DNA of 64,000 nt from Pseudanabaena galeata CCNP1313 (GTDB taxonomy: Bacteria; Cyanobacteriota; Cyanobacteriia; Pseudanabaenales; Pseudanabaenaceae). Position numbers and translations under genes: made by a program. The stretch spans positions 1,736,001 to 1,800,000 of the forward strand of contig NZ_CP112874.1 in assembly GCF_029910235.1 (NCBI RefSeq), read 5' to 3'. A model generated the notes under the pieces. That model searched no databases, was not told the DNA's origin, and saw only the letters and a program-made list of their open reading frames with translations. This document shows positions 44,916 through 54,247 of the stretch, in pieces (positions within the stretch are counted from its first letter, which is position 1; every line of letters starts with the position of its first letter).

Positions 44916-45718
44916 CAGTTTTCCAGTTTAGTGCCACATATCTTACAAAATTGTGCGTCAGCATCATGTAAAGATAATCCACAACCTGAGCAGACAAAAT
45001 CCTTAGTCCTATCATTGATGCGATCGCCTTGATTAGCAGTCTGGACTAAACGCTTAAATAATTCTCCCAACTGCACAGGAATTAGCGCAATGCCAGTGAG
45101 TACCATTAACACCGTAGTCAGTTTGCCTGCGTCAGACTTGGGCATGACATCGCTATAGCCAACGGTAGTCATGGTGAAAATAGAAAAATAAAAAGCATCA
45201 AGAAAATTATGAAACTTGGGATTGCTGGGATGTTCGATTTGATAAACCAAACCTGAGAAGACAAACACGATCGCAAATAATGTGAAAAGTATCCTAAATA
45301 AGATGGCTATATCTTCATTCTTGTTCTCAAATAAAGACCTTGACTCTACTAACCGAATCAAGCGCAAAATCCGAAACCAGCGCAATAAACGAATAAAGGC
45401 TACATCACTCGCCCCAAAAAAGAATGGCAAAATTGCAACTAGGTCGATAATTGCATAGAGACTAAATAGATGTTTGAACTTCTGTTCAGCTACGCAAAGC
45501 CGCAGAAAATACTCTATTACGAATACACCAAGGATAATGTCATCTAATAAATTGAGTCGGGAACGGGTAATCTCCGATATTTCGTAGGTTTGGGCGACAA
45601 AACTTATCGCAGAGGCAAACACAAGGAGTGCGATCGCGATGTTGATTAGTTTGCCAATTGGTGTAGCAAGGTCATCAAGATAAAAGTTAATCTTCTGGAT
45701 AATTTTTTGTCTTAACAT
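44912..45718 (-). CDS. voltage-gated-type K+ channel with C-terminal zinc ribbon
   Basis: A 268-residue six-transmembrane ion channel. S1-S4 lie at about 22-150; the S4-like helix RLLRWFRILRLIRLV (about 109-123) carries regular arginines. The pore loop is TMTTVGYSDV (about 187), a K+-type filter with TVGY and D. After S6 the cytoplasmic tail ends in a CxxC...CxxC zinc ribbon (CSGCGLSLHDADAQFCKIC, about 243-261). That ribbon is an uncommon ending and could sense redox or metal or simply stabilise tetramers. A perfect hairpin (45757-45811) lies in its upstream region. Confidence 0.88.
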   Translation of the reverse strand: MLRQKIIQKINFYLDDLATPIGKLINIAIALLVFASAISFVAQTYEISEITRSRLNLLDDIILGVFVIEYFLRLCVAEQKFKHLFSLYAIIDLVAILPFFFGASDVAFIRLLRWFRILRLIRLVESRSLFENKNEDIAILFRILFTLFAIVFVFSGLVYQIEHPSNPKFHNFLDAFYFSIFTMTTVGYSDVMPKSDAGKLTTVLMVLTGIALIPVQLGELFKRLVQTANQGDRINDRTKDFVCSGCGLSLHDADAQFCKICGTKLENC

Positions 45719-45756
45719 AACGAATTAAATAATACCAAATTGCAGCTTTTCAAAAA

Positions 45757-45811
45757 CAAAGCCCGAAAATTAAAGGTCTTGCATAGCAGAACCTTTAATT
45801 TTCGGGCTTTG
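45757..45811. repeat. perfect hairpin between the K+ channel and rlmD
   Basis: 21-bp perfect arms (45757-45777 and 45791-45811) with a 13-bp loop, lying between two divergent promoters. It is not a terminator by position. Confidence 0.65.
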
Positions 45812-45860
45812 CGACAAGCTATAATCAAACATCTCCAGCCACAGATTTATTTAGGAAACC

Positions 45861-47225
45861 ATGCTACTACAGGGACAAAAAATTACGCTCACCATCGACG
45901 ATCTCGCTGATAGCGGCGATGGGGTGGGACGTTATGAAAATATCGCGATTTTTGTCCCCAATAGTGTTCCTGGCGATCGCATTACTGCAAAATTAGAATT
46001 TGTAAAAAAGAACTTTGCTCATGGGAGTATTGAGAAAATTCTTGCGCCCTCAAGCGATCGCGTCCGTCCGAGTTGCATCGTTGCCGATAAATGTGGTGGT
46101 TGTCAATGGCAAGCAGTTAGCTATCCTGCTCAATTAAGAACCAAACAAAATATTGTCCAGCAAGCTTTACAGAGAATCGGTGGATTTAATCCCGAAGTTC
46201 TCGAAGAACTGATCTCGCCTATTGTCGGCGCAGCCGATAGTTTGCATTATCGCAACAAAGTTACTTATCCCCTCGCTACTGGTCGAGATGGCAATCTAAA
46301 AGCAGGTTACTATCAAAAGGGAAGCCACAAAATTGTCAATCTCAATCAATGTCCTGCCCAAGATGAAAGGCTTGATCCGATGCTTGCCGAATTGAAAATG
46401 GATATTCACAATCAATGTTGGGAAATCTATGATGAGAAAACTCACACAGGACTGCTCCGCCATTTAGGACTTCGCATTGGCAGATCCACAGGTGAGATTC
46501 TGATTACTCTAGTAACAAGAGATTGGGATGTTCCGAACTTGGGAGTATTTGCTCAAACATGGCTAGAACGCTATGACAAAGTAGTTGGCGTAATTCTCAA
46601 TTGCAATCCCGATAAAACCAATGCCATTTTTGGCAAAGAAAGCCGTTGCATTGCAGGCAAAGATTATCTATTGGAGAAGTTTGCAGGTTTAACCTTCCGT
46701 TTGCGTGGTGATACTTTCTTTCAAGTCTATACCGAGCAAGCCGAAAGGATGCTAAAAATTATTGAAGCAGAACTTAATCTCGAAGGAACCGAAATTCTCT
46801 TAGATGCCTATGCAGGTATTGGCACGATCGCTTTGCCATTAGCTGAACAAGTCAAACAGGCGATCGCGATCGAAATTCAGCCTCAGGCAACGGCTCAAGG
46901 CAAACTCAATGCTGAACTCAATGGTATTGACAATGTGGTTTTCCATACTGGCAAAGTCGAAGAATTAATCAGTACGCTCAATCTCCAACCCGATATCGTC
47001 ATCCTCGATCCTCCCCGCAAAGGTTGTGAACCTGAAGTAATTACCTTTTTACGCGAAAATCCCCCCGATCGCCTTGTCTATGTCAGTTGCAATCCCGCTA
47101 CTCAAGCTAGAGATTTAAAATTATTGTGTGAAGGCGATCGCTACCAACTCACCCGCATTCAACCCATCGATTTCTTCCCACAAACATCTCACGTTGAGGC
47201 GATCGCCTTTCTCAAAAAATCGTAA
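45861..47225 (+). CDS. rlmD: 23S rRNA (uracil-5-)-methyltransferase RlmD-like
   Basis: A 454-residue TrmA/RlmD-family SAM-dependent RNA methyltransferase. A TRAM domain (about 4-60) is followed by a CGGCQW cluster (about 79) with other cysteines that can hold a 4Fe-4S cluster, then the Rossmann domain with DAYAGIGTIALPLAE (about 313) and DPPRKGCEPE (about 380). The catalytic cysteine is in VYVSCNPATQ (about 408). It methylates uracil C5 in rRNA; the exact position (U1939 as in E. coli) is inferred from the family. ATG at 45861. Confidence 0.92.
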   Translation: MLLQGQKITLTIDDLADSGDGVGRYENIAIFVPNSVPGDRITAKLEFVKKNFAHGSIEKILAPSSDRVRPSCIVADKCGGCQWQAVSYPAQLRTKQNIVQQALQRIGGFNPEVLEELISPIVGAADSLHYRNKVTYPLATGRDGNLKAGYYQKGSHKIVNLNQCPAQDERLDPMLAELKMDIHNQCWEIYDEKTHTGLLRHLGLRIGRSTGEILITLVTRDWDVPNLGVFAQTWLERYDKVVGVILNCNPDKTNAIFGKESRCIAGKDYLLEKFAGLTFRLRGDTFFQVYTEQAERMLKIIEAELNLEGTEILLDAYAGIGTIALPLAEQVKQAIAIEIQPQATAQGKLNAELNGIDNVVFHTGKVEELISTLNLQPDIVILDPPRKGCEPEVITFLRENPPDRLVYVSCNPATQARDLKLLCEGDRYQLTRIQPIDFFPQTSHVEAIAFLKKS

Positions 47226-47306
47226 GCGCGATATCTGACAGACTATATAATCACATCTAAATGAGTAGAAATTTATCAACTTGAGGCTAAACAAAAGGGA
47301 TAAAGA

Positions 47307-48533
47307 ATGTTAATTAACTTGAACTTAAAAGGAATTGGTTCTGTAAGCGGCAATCTTGACATTGACTTTGGAGAGCGCCTCAACATTCTTACGGGTGACA
47401 ATGGCTTAGGTAAAAGTTTTTTACTTGATGTAATCTGGTTTGCCTTGACAGATAATTGGGTTGGCTTGCCCGCACTACCAAATTTCGACCAAAAAGATCC
47501 TCCATATATTCACTTTCAAGCTAGTAATGGAGAAAAAGGTGAGAGTGTCTTTTTATTTGACAAACAAAAATGGCAAGATTTTCAGCGTCCACAAGAAGAT
47601 GAGATCGTTATCTACAGCCGTATTAATGGAGGATTTTCGATATTCGATCCACTTAGAAAATTTAATTCTAAGGAAGTTTATAACTTTACATCACAACAAG
47701 TTTTAAACGGATTAATACTTAATGATGGCTCCATACCTTGTATGGGACTAATTCATGATCTTGACTATTGGCAGCTAAAGCGATCAGAAACACCTTATCA
47801 AATTATCCAAAGTGTAATTCAACATTTGTCACATCCTGATGAACCAATGCAAGTTGGAGCATCGATAAGACTTTCAGTAGATGATAGCCGTCAAATTCCC
47901 ACCCTCTGCTTACCCTATGGTAATGTTCCAGTTACTCAAGTTTCTTCAGGTATTCAAAGAATTCTAAGTTTGGCATATATGCTTGTCTGGGCTTGGGATG
48001 GACATATTCAAGTTGCAAAACTCAAAAGAACTGAGCCACTCAATAAAATTGTTTTTCTAATTGATGAGCTGGAATCGCATTTACATCCCAAATGGCAAAG
48101 AACTATTCTTCCCGCTATTCTTCAAGTTTGCAAATTATTAAATCCAGAAATCGAAGTGCAAGTTGTTACAACGACACATTCACCGATGGTATTAGCATCT
48201 GCCGAACCCTATTTTGATGAGGAAACAGACAAATTATTTCTTTTTGACTTAAATGGAAGTGAGGTAACTCTAAATGAAGTTCCTTGGGTAAAGCAGGGTG
48301 ATGTCGTGGGATGGCTGACTTCAGAAATTTTTGACCTGAAACAAGCGAGATCGCGTGAAGCAGAGGCAGCAATTGGTGCGGCTCAAGCATGGGCTACTGA
48401 AGATCATGATTATGTATATCCTGATAATTTACAAACACTTGCCCAAATTCAAGCAGAACTTGAACGAGTTATTCCTGGACACGATCCTTTCTGGATTGGC
48501 TGGACTGTCAAAAATGAGGCAAGGCAGCAATGA
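47307..48533 (+). CDS. Septu-like (PtuA-type) AAA ATPase
   Basis: A 408-residue ABC-type ATPase of the kind found in Septu and OLD-like defence systems. Walker A is LTGDNGLGKSFLLD (about 30-43), a signature-like VSSGIQRILSLAY is at about 214 and Walker B is FLIDELESHLHPKWQ (about 251-265), followed by TTHSPMVLAS. There is no TOPRIM nuclease domain. The TGA stop overlaps the start of the next gene (ATGA), so the pair is coupled. By likeness and context it is a candidate anti-phage ATPase; the assignment is inference. Confidence 0.8.
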   Translation: MLINLNLKGIGSVSGNLDIDFGERLNILTGDNGLGKSFLLDVIWFALTDNWVGLPALPNFDQKDPPYIHFQASNGEKGESVFLFDKQKWQDFQRPQEDEIVIYSRINGGFSIFDPLRKFNSKEVYNFTSQQVLNGLILNDGSIPCMGLIHDLDYWQLKRSETPYQIIQSVIQHLSHPDEPMQVGASIRLSVDDSRQIPTLCLPYGNVPVTQVSSGIQRILSLAYMLVWAWDGHIQVAKLKRTEPLNKIVFLIDELESHLHPKWQRTILPAILQVCKLLNPEIEVQVVTTTHSPMVLASAEPYFDEETDKLFLFDLNGSEVTLNEVPWVKQGDVVGWLTSEIFDLKQARSREAEAAIGAAQAWATEDHDYVYPDNLQTLAQIQAELERVIPGHDPFWIGWTVKNEARQQ

Positions 48534-49096
48534 TTCATTTTGATTGTGTACCAGAGCCTCCAGATTTTGATCGAGAAGTCAGACAAAAAGGCGAAGACTG
48601 GCTAGCAAAAAATCCTGACAAGAAAAGACCAAGAGATTTATGGTCACCTTTTAGAAAACATCTTGCCGATGGATTTCAAAATCTTTGTGGATATTCAGTA
48701 ATGTTTGAGCCAATTGGCACAGTAGATCATTACATTAGTTGCCATCAAGAGCGAACAAAAGCATATGACTGGTCTAATTATCGTTTTGCCTCGGCTTGGA
48801 TCAATAGCTCTAAGAGGGCAGACGATCAAATTTTAGATCCATTTGAGGTTGGAGACGAATGGTTTGAAGTAGAATTACTCACGTTTAGCTTAGTGCCTCA
48901 GATTGAGAAAATCCCTAGTTCTGAAATAGAAAAAGTCAAACAAACTCAGCGAAAATTAAATAATGAGGTAATTGTACGACAGCGCAGGGAATGGTATCGA
49001 ACCTATGCTGATGGAGAGATCAGTCTTGATGGACTAGAGAAAAAAGCTCCGCTTGTTGCCCGTGCGATCCGAAAACGGCTTATCGAACTCACGTAA
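48530..49096 (+). CDS. Septu-like (PtuB-type) HNH nuclease
   Basis: A 188-residue protein. An HNH-like core is seen at about 50-85: CGYSVMFEPIG, VDHYISCHQ (catalytic His candidate) and YDWSNYRFASAWINSSK (Asn positions). The paired CxxC zinc cysteines of typical HNH enzymes are mostly absent, so the fold is diverged. The C-terminal part is helical and charged (EKVKQTQRKLNNEVIVRQRREW). It overlaps the ATPase by 4 nt. The last codons (LIELT-stop) are identical to the end of a family E repeat, suggesting that the C-terminus was made by an inserted element. Confidence 0.75.
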   Translation: MIHFDCVPEPPDFDREVRQKGEDWLAKNPDKKRPRDLWSPFRKHLADGFQNLCGYSVMFEPIGTVDHYISCHQERTKAYDWSNYRFASAWINSSKRADDQILDPFEVGDEWFEVELLTFSLVPQIEKIPSSEIEKVKQTQRKLNNEVIVRQRREWYRTYADGEISLDGLEKKAPLVARAIRKRLIELT

Positions 49097-49132
49097 TGTT
49101 ATGTTAGAAAATCTGTCTTTATACTTGTTGTA

Positions 49133-50215
49133 ATGTCTAAAAACTATAAGATTACCCTTCTCCCTGGTGATGGGATTGGTCCCGAAATTATGAAAGTAGC
49201 GGTGGCGGTGCTACAGGCGATCGCCCCAAAATTTGATATTACCTTTGCTTTTGAAACGGCTCTAGTTGGTGGTGCAGCGATCGATGCGACGGGGCATCCT
49301 CTGCCTGAAGAAACTTTGCAGCTTTGCAAGAATAGTGATGCCGTATTACTGGCGGCTGTTGGCGGTGAAAAGTGGGACACGATGCCCTCAAATTTACGTC
49401 CTGAGCAAGCATTGCTAGGCTTACGTGGTGGTATGGGCTTATTTGCAAATTTACGTCCTGCTCAGATTTTGCCGCAATTAATTGATGCATCGACCTTGAA
49501 GCGTGAAGTTGTAGAAGGAGTAGACATTTTAGTAGTACGAGAACTGACGGGCGGAATTTATTTTGGTAAGCCCAAGGGTATCGTCACCGATGAAAATGGT
49601 GTGCGGCGTGGCTTTAATACGATGGTGTACACCGAGCCAGAAATTGATCGCATTGCCAGAGTTGGTTTTGAAGCGGCTCAAAAACGTCGTGGCTCGGTTT
49701 GCTCCGTTGATAAGTCCAATGTCTTGGAAGTGTCACAACTATGGCGCGATCGCGTGACGAGTATTGCTAGCGAATATCCTGATGTGAAACTGTCCCATAT
49801 GTACGTGGATAATGCCGCCATGCAAATTATTCGCAATCCTAAACAGTTTGATGTGATTCTCACCAGTAATCTCTTTGGCGACATTCTCTCCGATGCGGCG
49901 GCAATGTTAACAGGAAGTATTGGCATGTTGCCATCGGCTAGCCTCGGTGAAGCAGGCAACGCGGGGGTATTTGAACCCGTGCATGGTTCGGCTCCTGATA
50001 TTGCTGGTAAGGATTTGGCTAATCCTCTCGCTCAAGTCTTGAGTGCCGCGATGATGTTGCGCTATGCCTTTAATGAAGGGGATGCGGCTGAGGCGATCGA
50101 AGTAGCAGTAAATAAAGTTCTCGATTCGGGCAAGCGGACTGGGGACATCATGGCGGATGGATGCGAAAAATTGGGATGCATAGCCATGGGAGAAGCCTTA
50201 CTAGCTGCACTCTAA
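49133..50215 (+). CDS. leuB: 3-isopropylmalate dehydrogenase
   Basis: A 360-residue NAD-dependent dehydrogenase acting in leucine synthesis (3-isopropylmalate to 2-oxoisocaproate). It opens with [14 protein letters not shown], has the substrate arginines in [12 protein letters not shown] and FANLRPAQ (about 88-108), [12 protein letters not shown] (about 136), the Mg-binding [17 protein letters not shown] near 243 and the NAD site [17 protein letters not shown] near 280. Length is normal. It follows the Septu-like pair by 36 bp but is a housekeeping gene; shared transcription is possible. A short terminator-like hairpin is at 50214-50247. Confidence 0.97.
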   Translation: MSKNYKITLLPGDGIGPEIMKVAVAVLQAIAPKFDITFAFETALVGGAAIDATGHPLPEETLQLCKNSDAVLLAAVGGEKWDTMPSNLRPEQALLGLRGGMGLFANLRPAQILPQLIDASTLKREVVEGVDILVVRELTGGIYFGKPKGIVTDENGVRRGFNTMVYTEPEIDRIARVGFEAAQKRRGSVCSVDKSNVLEVSQLWRDRVTSIASEYPDVKLSHMYVDNAAMQIIRNPKQFDVILTSNLFGDILSDAAAMLTGSIGMLPSASLGEAGNAGVFEPVHGSAPDIAGKDLANPLAQVLSAAMMLRYAFNEGDAAEAIEVAVNKVLDSGKRTGDIMADGCEKLGCIAMGEALLAAL

Positions 50216-50349
50216 AAAGAGGCGGATAGTAAAGCCGTCTCTTTTTGGGCAATCTGATACAAATAACTCTTGGTTCTACTCCTCAGAAGCGGTTACACTC
50301 TAAATACAGCAGGCTATATAAATTGCTGCAAAGTAATCATTCACAGTGC

Positions 50350-50384
50350 ATTTTGTTGTGGGCGCGAAGCGCCCACAACAAAAT
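50350..50384. repeat. perfect hairpin upstream of the YyaL-type gene
   Basis: 16-bp perfect arms (50350-50365 and 50369-50384), loop GAA closed by GC pairs, 41 bp before the next start. Confidence 0.65.
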
Positions 50385-50425
50385 AATTACCTAAAATCTA
50401 AATATTTCAGCCAAGTTTTGCCCCT

Positions 50426-52459
50426 ATGTCCAATCGTCTCGCACAATCGCAAAGTCTCTATCTTCGTAAACACGCTGATAACCCGATCGATTGGTATCCT
50501 TGGGGTGATGAAGCTTTAGAAAAAGCAAGAAACGAAAACAAGCCGATATTTCTGTCGATCGGTTACTCCAGTTGCCATTGGTGTACGGTGATGGAGCATG
50601 AAGCGTTCTCGGATACGTTAATTGCAGACTATATGAACGATCGCTTTGTGGCGATTAAAGTGGATCGCGAAGAACGACCAGACTTAGACAGCATCTATAT
50701 GCAAGCCGTGCAGATCATGGGCGAAAGTGGCGGCTGGCCTTTAAATTTATTTCTTGCTCCTGATGATTTAGTTCCTTTTTATGGCGGGACATATTTTCCG
50801 ATCGAGCCACGCTATGGAAGACCAGGATTCTTGCGAGTACTCCAATCAATTCTGGAAATCTATCACGATCGCAATCAAGATATTCAAGATTACAAAGATC
50901 AGATTATTCGGAATCTGCACCAAGTTAATAAACTCATCCCTGTACCAATTATTAGTGATGAAGTATTAGCTAATGGAATCGCTAAATGTGCTGAAGTCGT
51001 CACTAATCGTGATTATGGAACTTGTTTCCCGATGATTCCCTATGCCAATTTTTTGCTGAGGGCTAGTCGCTTTGAAGATAACAGTACAGAACTCAAAAAT
51101 AAAGCTCAAGAGCGTGGTTTGGCTCTGGCTTTGGGCGGTATTTTTGATCACGTTGCAGGGGGATGGCATCGCTACACTGTGGATCATACTTGGACAGTCC
51201 CACACTTTGAGAAGATGCTCTATGACAATGGCTTGATCATGGAATATCTAGCTAATCTCTGGTTGTCGGGCTTGCATGAACCTGCGATCGCTCGTAGTTG
51301 TGAACTAACGGCTACATGGCTCCAGCGCGAAATGTTAGCAGAAGAAGGTTGCTTCTATGCTTCTCAGGATGCGGATAGTGAAGGAAGGGAAGGGAAGTTT
51401 TGGGTGTGGAGCTATGCCGAACTGAAAAAGATTTTTAGTCCAACGGAACTTGACTTATTAATCCAAGAGTTCACGATTTCCATAGCTGGCAACTTTGAAG
51501 AAACTAATGTCTTGCAACGTAAACAGGCGGGGGAACTATCCCCAGAGATAGAAGCTTGTTTAACAAAGCTATTTCGTCGTCGTTATGGCGAACATTCGCG
51601 TCCCACCGATGCTTTCCCTGTAGCCCGCAGTCAAGATGATATTCGGGAAATTGATTGGGAAGGGCGTGTTCCACCTGTAACTGACACTAAGGCGATTACG
51701 GCTTGGAATGCTCTGATGATTTCAGGTTTAGCCAATGCCTATCGAGCATTTCAGCAGCCAATTTATAAACAACTTGCAGTTAATGCTGCTAAGTTTATTC
51801 TGGAAAATCAATGGATTGAAGGCAGGTTGCAACGGATTAATTATGAAGGACAAGCGTCAGTAGCAGCGCAATCTGAAGACTATGCTTTATTAATTAAGGC
51901 GCTTCTCGATCTGCATCAAGCGATTCCTGAAGAGGCGAATTTTTATCTGCAACAGGCGATCGCTATCCAAGCTGAATTTGATCGCGATTTCTGGGATGCT
52001 CTATCAGGTGGCTATTTCAACACTACCAGCGAGTCTAGTCAACATTTACTATTGCGAGAGCGCAATTATCAAGATAATGCTACGCCTTCTGCCAATGGAG
52101 TGGCGATCGCTAATTTAGTGCGTTTGGCAAGTGTAACTGAGAAATTAGAATATCTAGATCGCGCCGAGTTAGCTCTCAAACGCTTTGGGCATGTGATTAG
52201 CAATAGTCCCGTCGCCTGCCCTAGTCTATTGGTTGCCTTTGACTTGTTCCGAAACCATACGCTGGTTCGCACGAATCCCGATCACTATGCCTATCTCAAT
52301 CGTCAATATTTACCTGTAGTCATGCTACGAGTCGATAAACAGTTACCAAATCCTGAGGCGATCGCGATGGTTTGTCAGGGTTTTGCTTGTCTAGAGCCTG
52401 CAATGAGTATAGAAATATGCGATCGGCAGTTATTACGAAGTACAACTAGGGTCAAATAA
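50426..52459 (+). CDS. YyaL/SSP411-type thioredoxin-domain protein
   Basis: A 677-residue DUF255 family protein. The N-terminal thioredoxin-like domain (about 1-165) has [13 protein letters not shown] with a CxxC pair, and [12 protein letters not shown]. The rest is an (alpha/alpha)6-barrel like those of glycan-processing enzymes ([21 protein letters not shown] in two parts, about 250, and [12 protein letters not shown], about 314). The family is conserved from bacteria to animals, without a settled activity. A good terminator hairpin (52459-52493) starts at its stop codon. Confidence 0.9.
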   Translation: MSNRLAQSQSLYLRKHADNPIDWYPWGDEALEKARNENKPIFLSIGYSSCHWCTVMEHEAFSDTLIADYMNDRFVAIKVDREERPDLDSIYMQAVQIMGESGGWPLNLFLAPDDLVPFYGGTYFPIEPRYGRPGFLRVLQSILEIYHDRNQDIQDYKDQIIRNLHQVNKLIPVPIISDEVLANGIAKCAEVVTNRDYGTCFPMIPYANFLLRASRFEDNSTELKNKAQERGLALALGGIFDHVAGGWHRYTVDHTWTVPHFEKMLYDNGLIMEYLANLWLSGLHEPAIARSCELTATWLQREMLAEEGCFYASQDADSEGREGKFWVWSYAELKKIFSPTELDLLIQEFTISIAGNFEETNVLQRKQAGELSPEIEACLTKLFRRRYGEHSRPTDAFPVARSQDDIREIDWEGRVPPVTDTKAITAWNALMISGLANAYRAFQQPIYKQLAVNAAKFILENQWIEGRLQRINYEGQASVAAQSEDYALLIKALLDLHQAIPEEANFYLQQAIAIQAEFDRDFWDALSGGYFNTTSESSQHLLLRERNYQDNATPSANGVAIANLVRLASVTEKLEYLDRAELALKRFGHVISNSPVACPSLLVAFDLFRNHTLVRTNPDHYAYLNRQYLPVVMLRVDKQLPNPEAIAMVCQGFACLEPAMSIEICDRQLLRSTTRVK

Positions 52460-52493
52460 AAAGAAAAGCGGCTCCTTGAACCGCTTTTCTTTT
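52459..52493 (+). terminator. terminator hairpin of the YyaL-type gene
   Basis: AAAAGAAAAGCGG at 52459-52471 and its complement at 52481-52493, ending in T-rich sequence that runs into a family D element. Confidence 0.75.
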
Positions 52494-52641
52494 TAGAAAC
52501 CATTTAAGAATTGTCTAGATCCCCCCCATCCCCCCTTAAAAAGGGGGGAGAATTTGAATTCTTCCCCCTTTTTAAGGCGGATTGAGGGGGATCTCTTAGA
52601 ACTTTTGACCGCAGAAAGTAATTCTTAAATTGTTTCTTAAG
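52493..52641. repeat. Family D element, copy 2
   Basis: About 149 bp, the same orientation and structure as 40928-41076 (AAACCATTTAAGAATTGTC at the left, AATTCTTAAATTGTTTC at the right). Again the right end supplies the stop (TAA at 52637-52639) of the minus-strand gene next to it, here the antiporter. Confidence 0.8.
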
Positions 52642-54022
52642 CTAACTCTGCATTAGCTGGTGGTTCTTCAGTCTTGCCAAAGGCAATTCTTAAAAATGGA
52701 GGTGCAAGGAAGGTGGTCAAAATCACCATAATGATAATCGCCACTTCGAGAGGCTTGTCGATCGCACCGCTAGCAGTGCCAATGCCAGCAAATACGAGAC
52801 CGACTTCACCACGGGGAACCATGCCAATCCCGATCGCTAAGCGATTGATATTGGGTATTCCGAAAACTACCCAACCTGTGATGACTTTGCCGATGATGGC
52901 GACGGCAAGCAGAAATACAGCAATTAATAATCCGCTCCGATTTTCGGGAATCATCGGATTGAGGACACTGAGATCGGCTCTCGCACCGACAGTTACAAAG
53001 AACACGGGTACGAGTAAATCGGCAACAGGTTTAATCAGTTCATCTAATTCATTGCGAGCATCAGTTTCATCAAGCACTAACCCTGCGGCAAAGGCTCCTA
53101 AGATCGCTTCTAAATGGATCGCATTGCCGATAAAGGCCATTGCATAGGCAAATATAAAAGCAGGAATGACGATATTGCCGCGAGTTTTGAGCTTGGAAAC
53201 CAAAGCCACAAAACTTTTGTTAAAAAAGCCACCTAAGAGTATGGAACCAAATAAGAAGGCGATCGCGCTAACTAATAGAATTGCAACGTTAGTAATATCT
53301 ACTTCACCTGTTTTTGCCAAACTGGCGACCACGGCAAGAACGATGATCCCTAATACGTCATCAATGACTGCTGCACCAACGATGATTTGTCCTTCCTTGG
53401 ATTTTAGCTGACCAATTTCTGCCAAGACCTTAGAAGTAATCCCAATACTGGTTGCTGTGAGTGCTGCTCCTGCAAAAATGGCAGGAATCGCCGCCACATG
53501 AAAGAAATACATCAGTCCAATAGTTCCAGCCGCAAAGGGAGCCGTTACACCGATAAAGGCTACTACAAAAGCTTGGATACCAACTTCCTTAAGTTGGCGA
53601 ATATCTGACTCTAAACCAATCTCAAATAGCAGGACAATTACGCCCAATTCAGCTATTACCGAGATTACTTCACTTTGCTGGGCAAATACGCTGTTAACTG
53701 CTTCGGGTGACAGTTGATTCAACATCTGCAACAAGGACATGACTACAGAGTCGGATGCTGTAAAACCACCCTCAGGAAAAATCACTAAGCGCAAGGCGGA
53801 TACACCAACAATTACACCCGCAACTAATTCTCCTAAAACGGGAGGTAGGTCTAGCCGTCTAGCAATTTCACTGCCAACTTTGCTAGATAGGTAAATAATC
53901 ACAAAGGTGAGCAATACCCCTGAAAGAATAATTGGCGCATTTTCTGACTCGGCGGTGGCCAGTAGAGGCTGAGGTATCTGTAATCCAGATAAATGATTGG
54001 CGATCGCATTGATCGAAAACAT
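52637..54022 (-). CDS. CPA2-type cation:proton antiporter
   Basis: A 461-residue membrane antiporter of the NapA/KefB group with about 12 transmembrane segments. It starts with a short lumenal or periplasmic stretch, then FVIIYLSSKVGSEIA, LPPVLGELVAGVIVG, ELGVIVLLFEIGLESD (about 126-141), the VIDDVLGIIVLAVVAS motif (about 219-234, with the paired Asp) and LEAILGAFAAGLVLDE. There is no C-terminal RCK domain. It exchanges Na+ or K+ for protons; the ion cannot be read. It lies upstream of the convergent YyaL gene and downstream of bicA on the same strand, which would fit Na+ cycling for bicarbonate uptake. Confidence 0.88.
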   Translation of the reverse strand: MFSINAIANHLSGLQIPQPLLATAESENAPIILSGVLLTFVIIYLSSKVGSEIARRLDLPPVLGELVAGVIVGVSALRLVIFPEGGFTASDSVVMSLLQMLNQLSPEAVNSVFAQQSEVISVIAELGVIVLLFEIGLESDIRQLKEVGIQAFVVAFIGVTAPFAAGTIGLMYFFHVAAIPAIFAGAALTATSIGITSKVLAEIGQLKSKEGQIIVGAAVIDDVLGIIVLAVVASLAKTGEVDITNVAILLVSAIAFLFGSILLGGFFNKSFVALVSKLKTRGNIVIPAFIFAYAMAFIGNAIHLEAILGAFAAGLVLDETDARNELDELIKPVADLLVPVFFVTVGARADLSVLNPMIPENRSGLLIAVFLLAVAIIGKVITGWVVFGIPNINRLAIGIGMVPRGEVGLVFAGIGTASGAIDKPLEVAIIIMVILTTFLAPPFLRIAFGKTEEPPANAELA

Positions 54023-54141
54023 AGGCTATTTTCCTTTATGTTAGGGGTGATCCAAGAAACCCAAGTTTCACATTATTACGGTTTCGGTTATCTGTCTCTA
54101 GTGCTATCAGCTACAGTTTTTGAGAATGTAAGGCTGTAGAT

Positions 54142-54227
54142 GTAGGATGCGTTAGTGCAACGTAACGCATCAATAAGGCATCAATTAGTTATCAATGATG
54201 GGTTACGCGATCGCTAACCCATCCTAC
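54142..54227. repeat. MITE-like inverted repeat (family G)
   Basis: 86 bp with 14-bp terminal repeats GTAGGATGCGTTAG and, inverted, GTAGGATGGGTTAG (13 of 14). The inner part has TGCAACGTAACGCATCAA. I see only this copy here, between bicA and the antiporter gene. Confidence 0.6.
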
Positions 54228-54247
54228 TAATTTCTACGAATTTCCTA

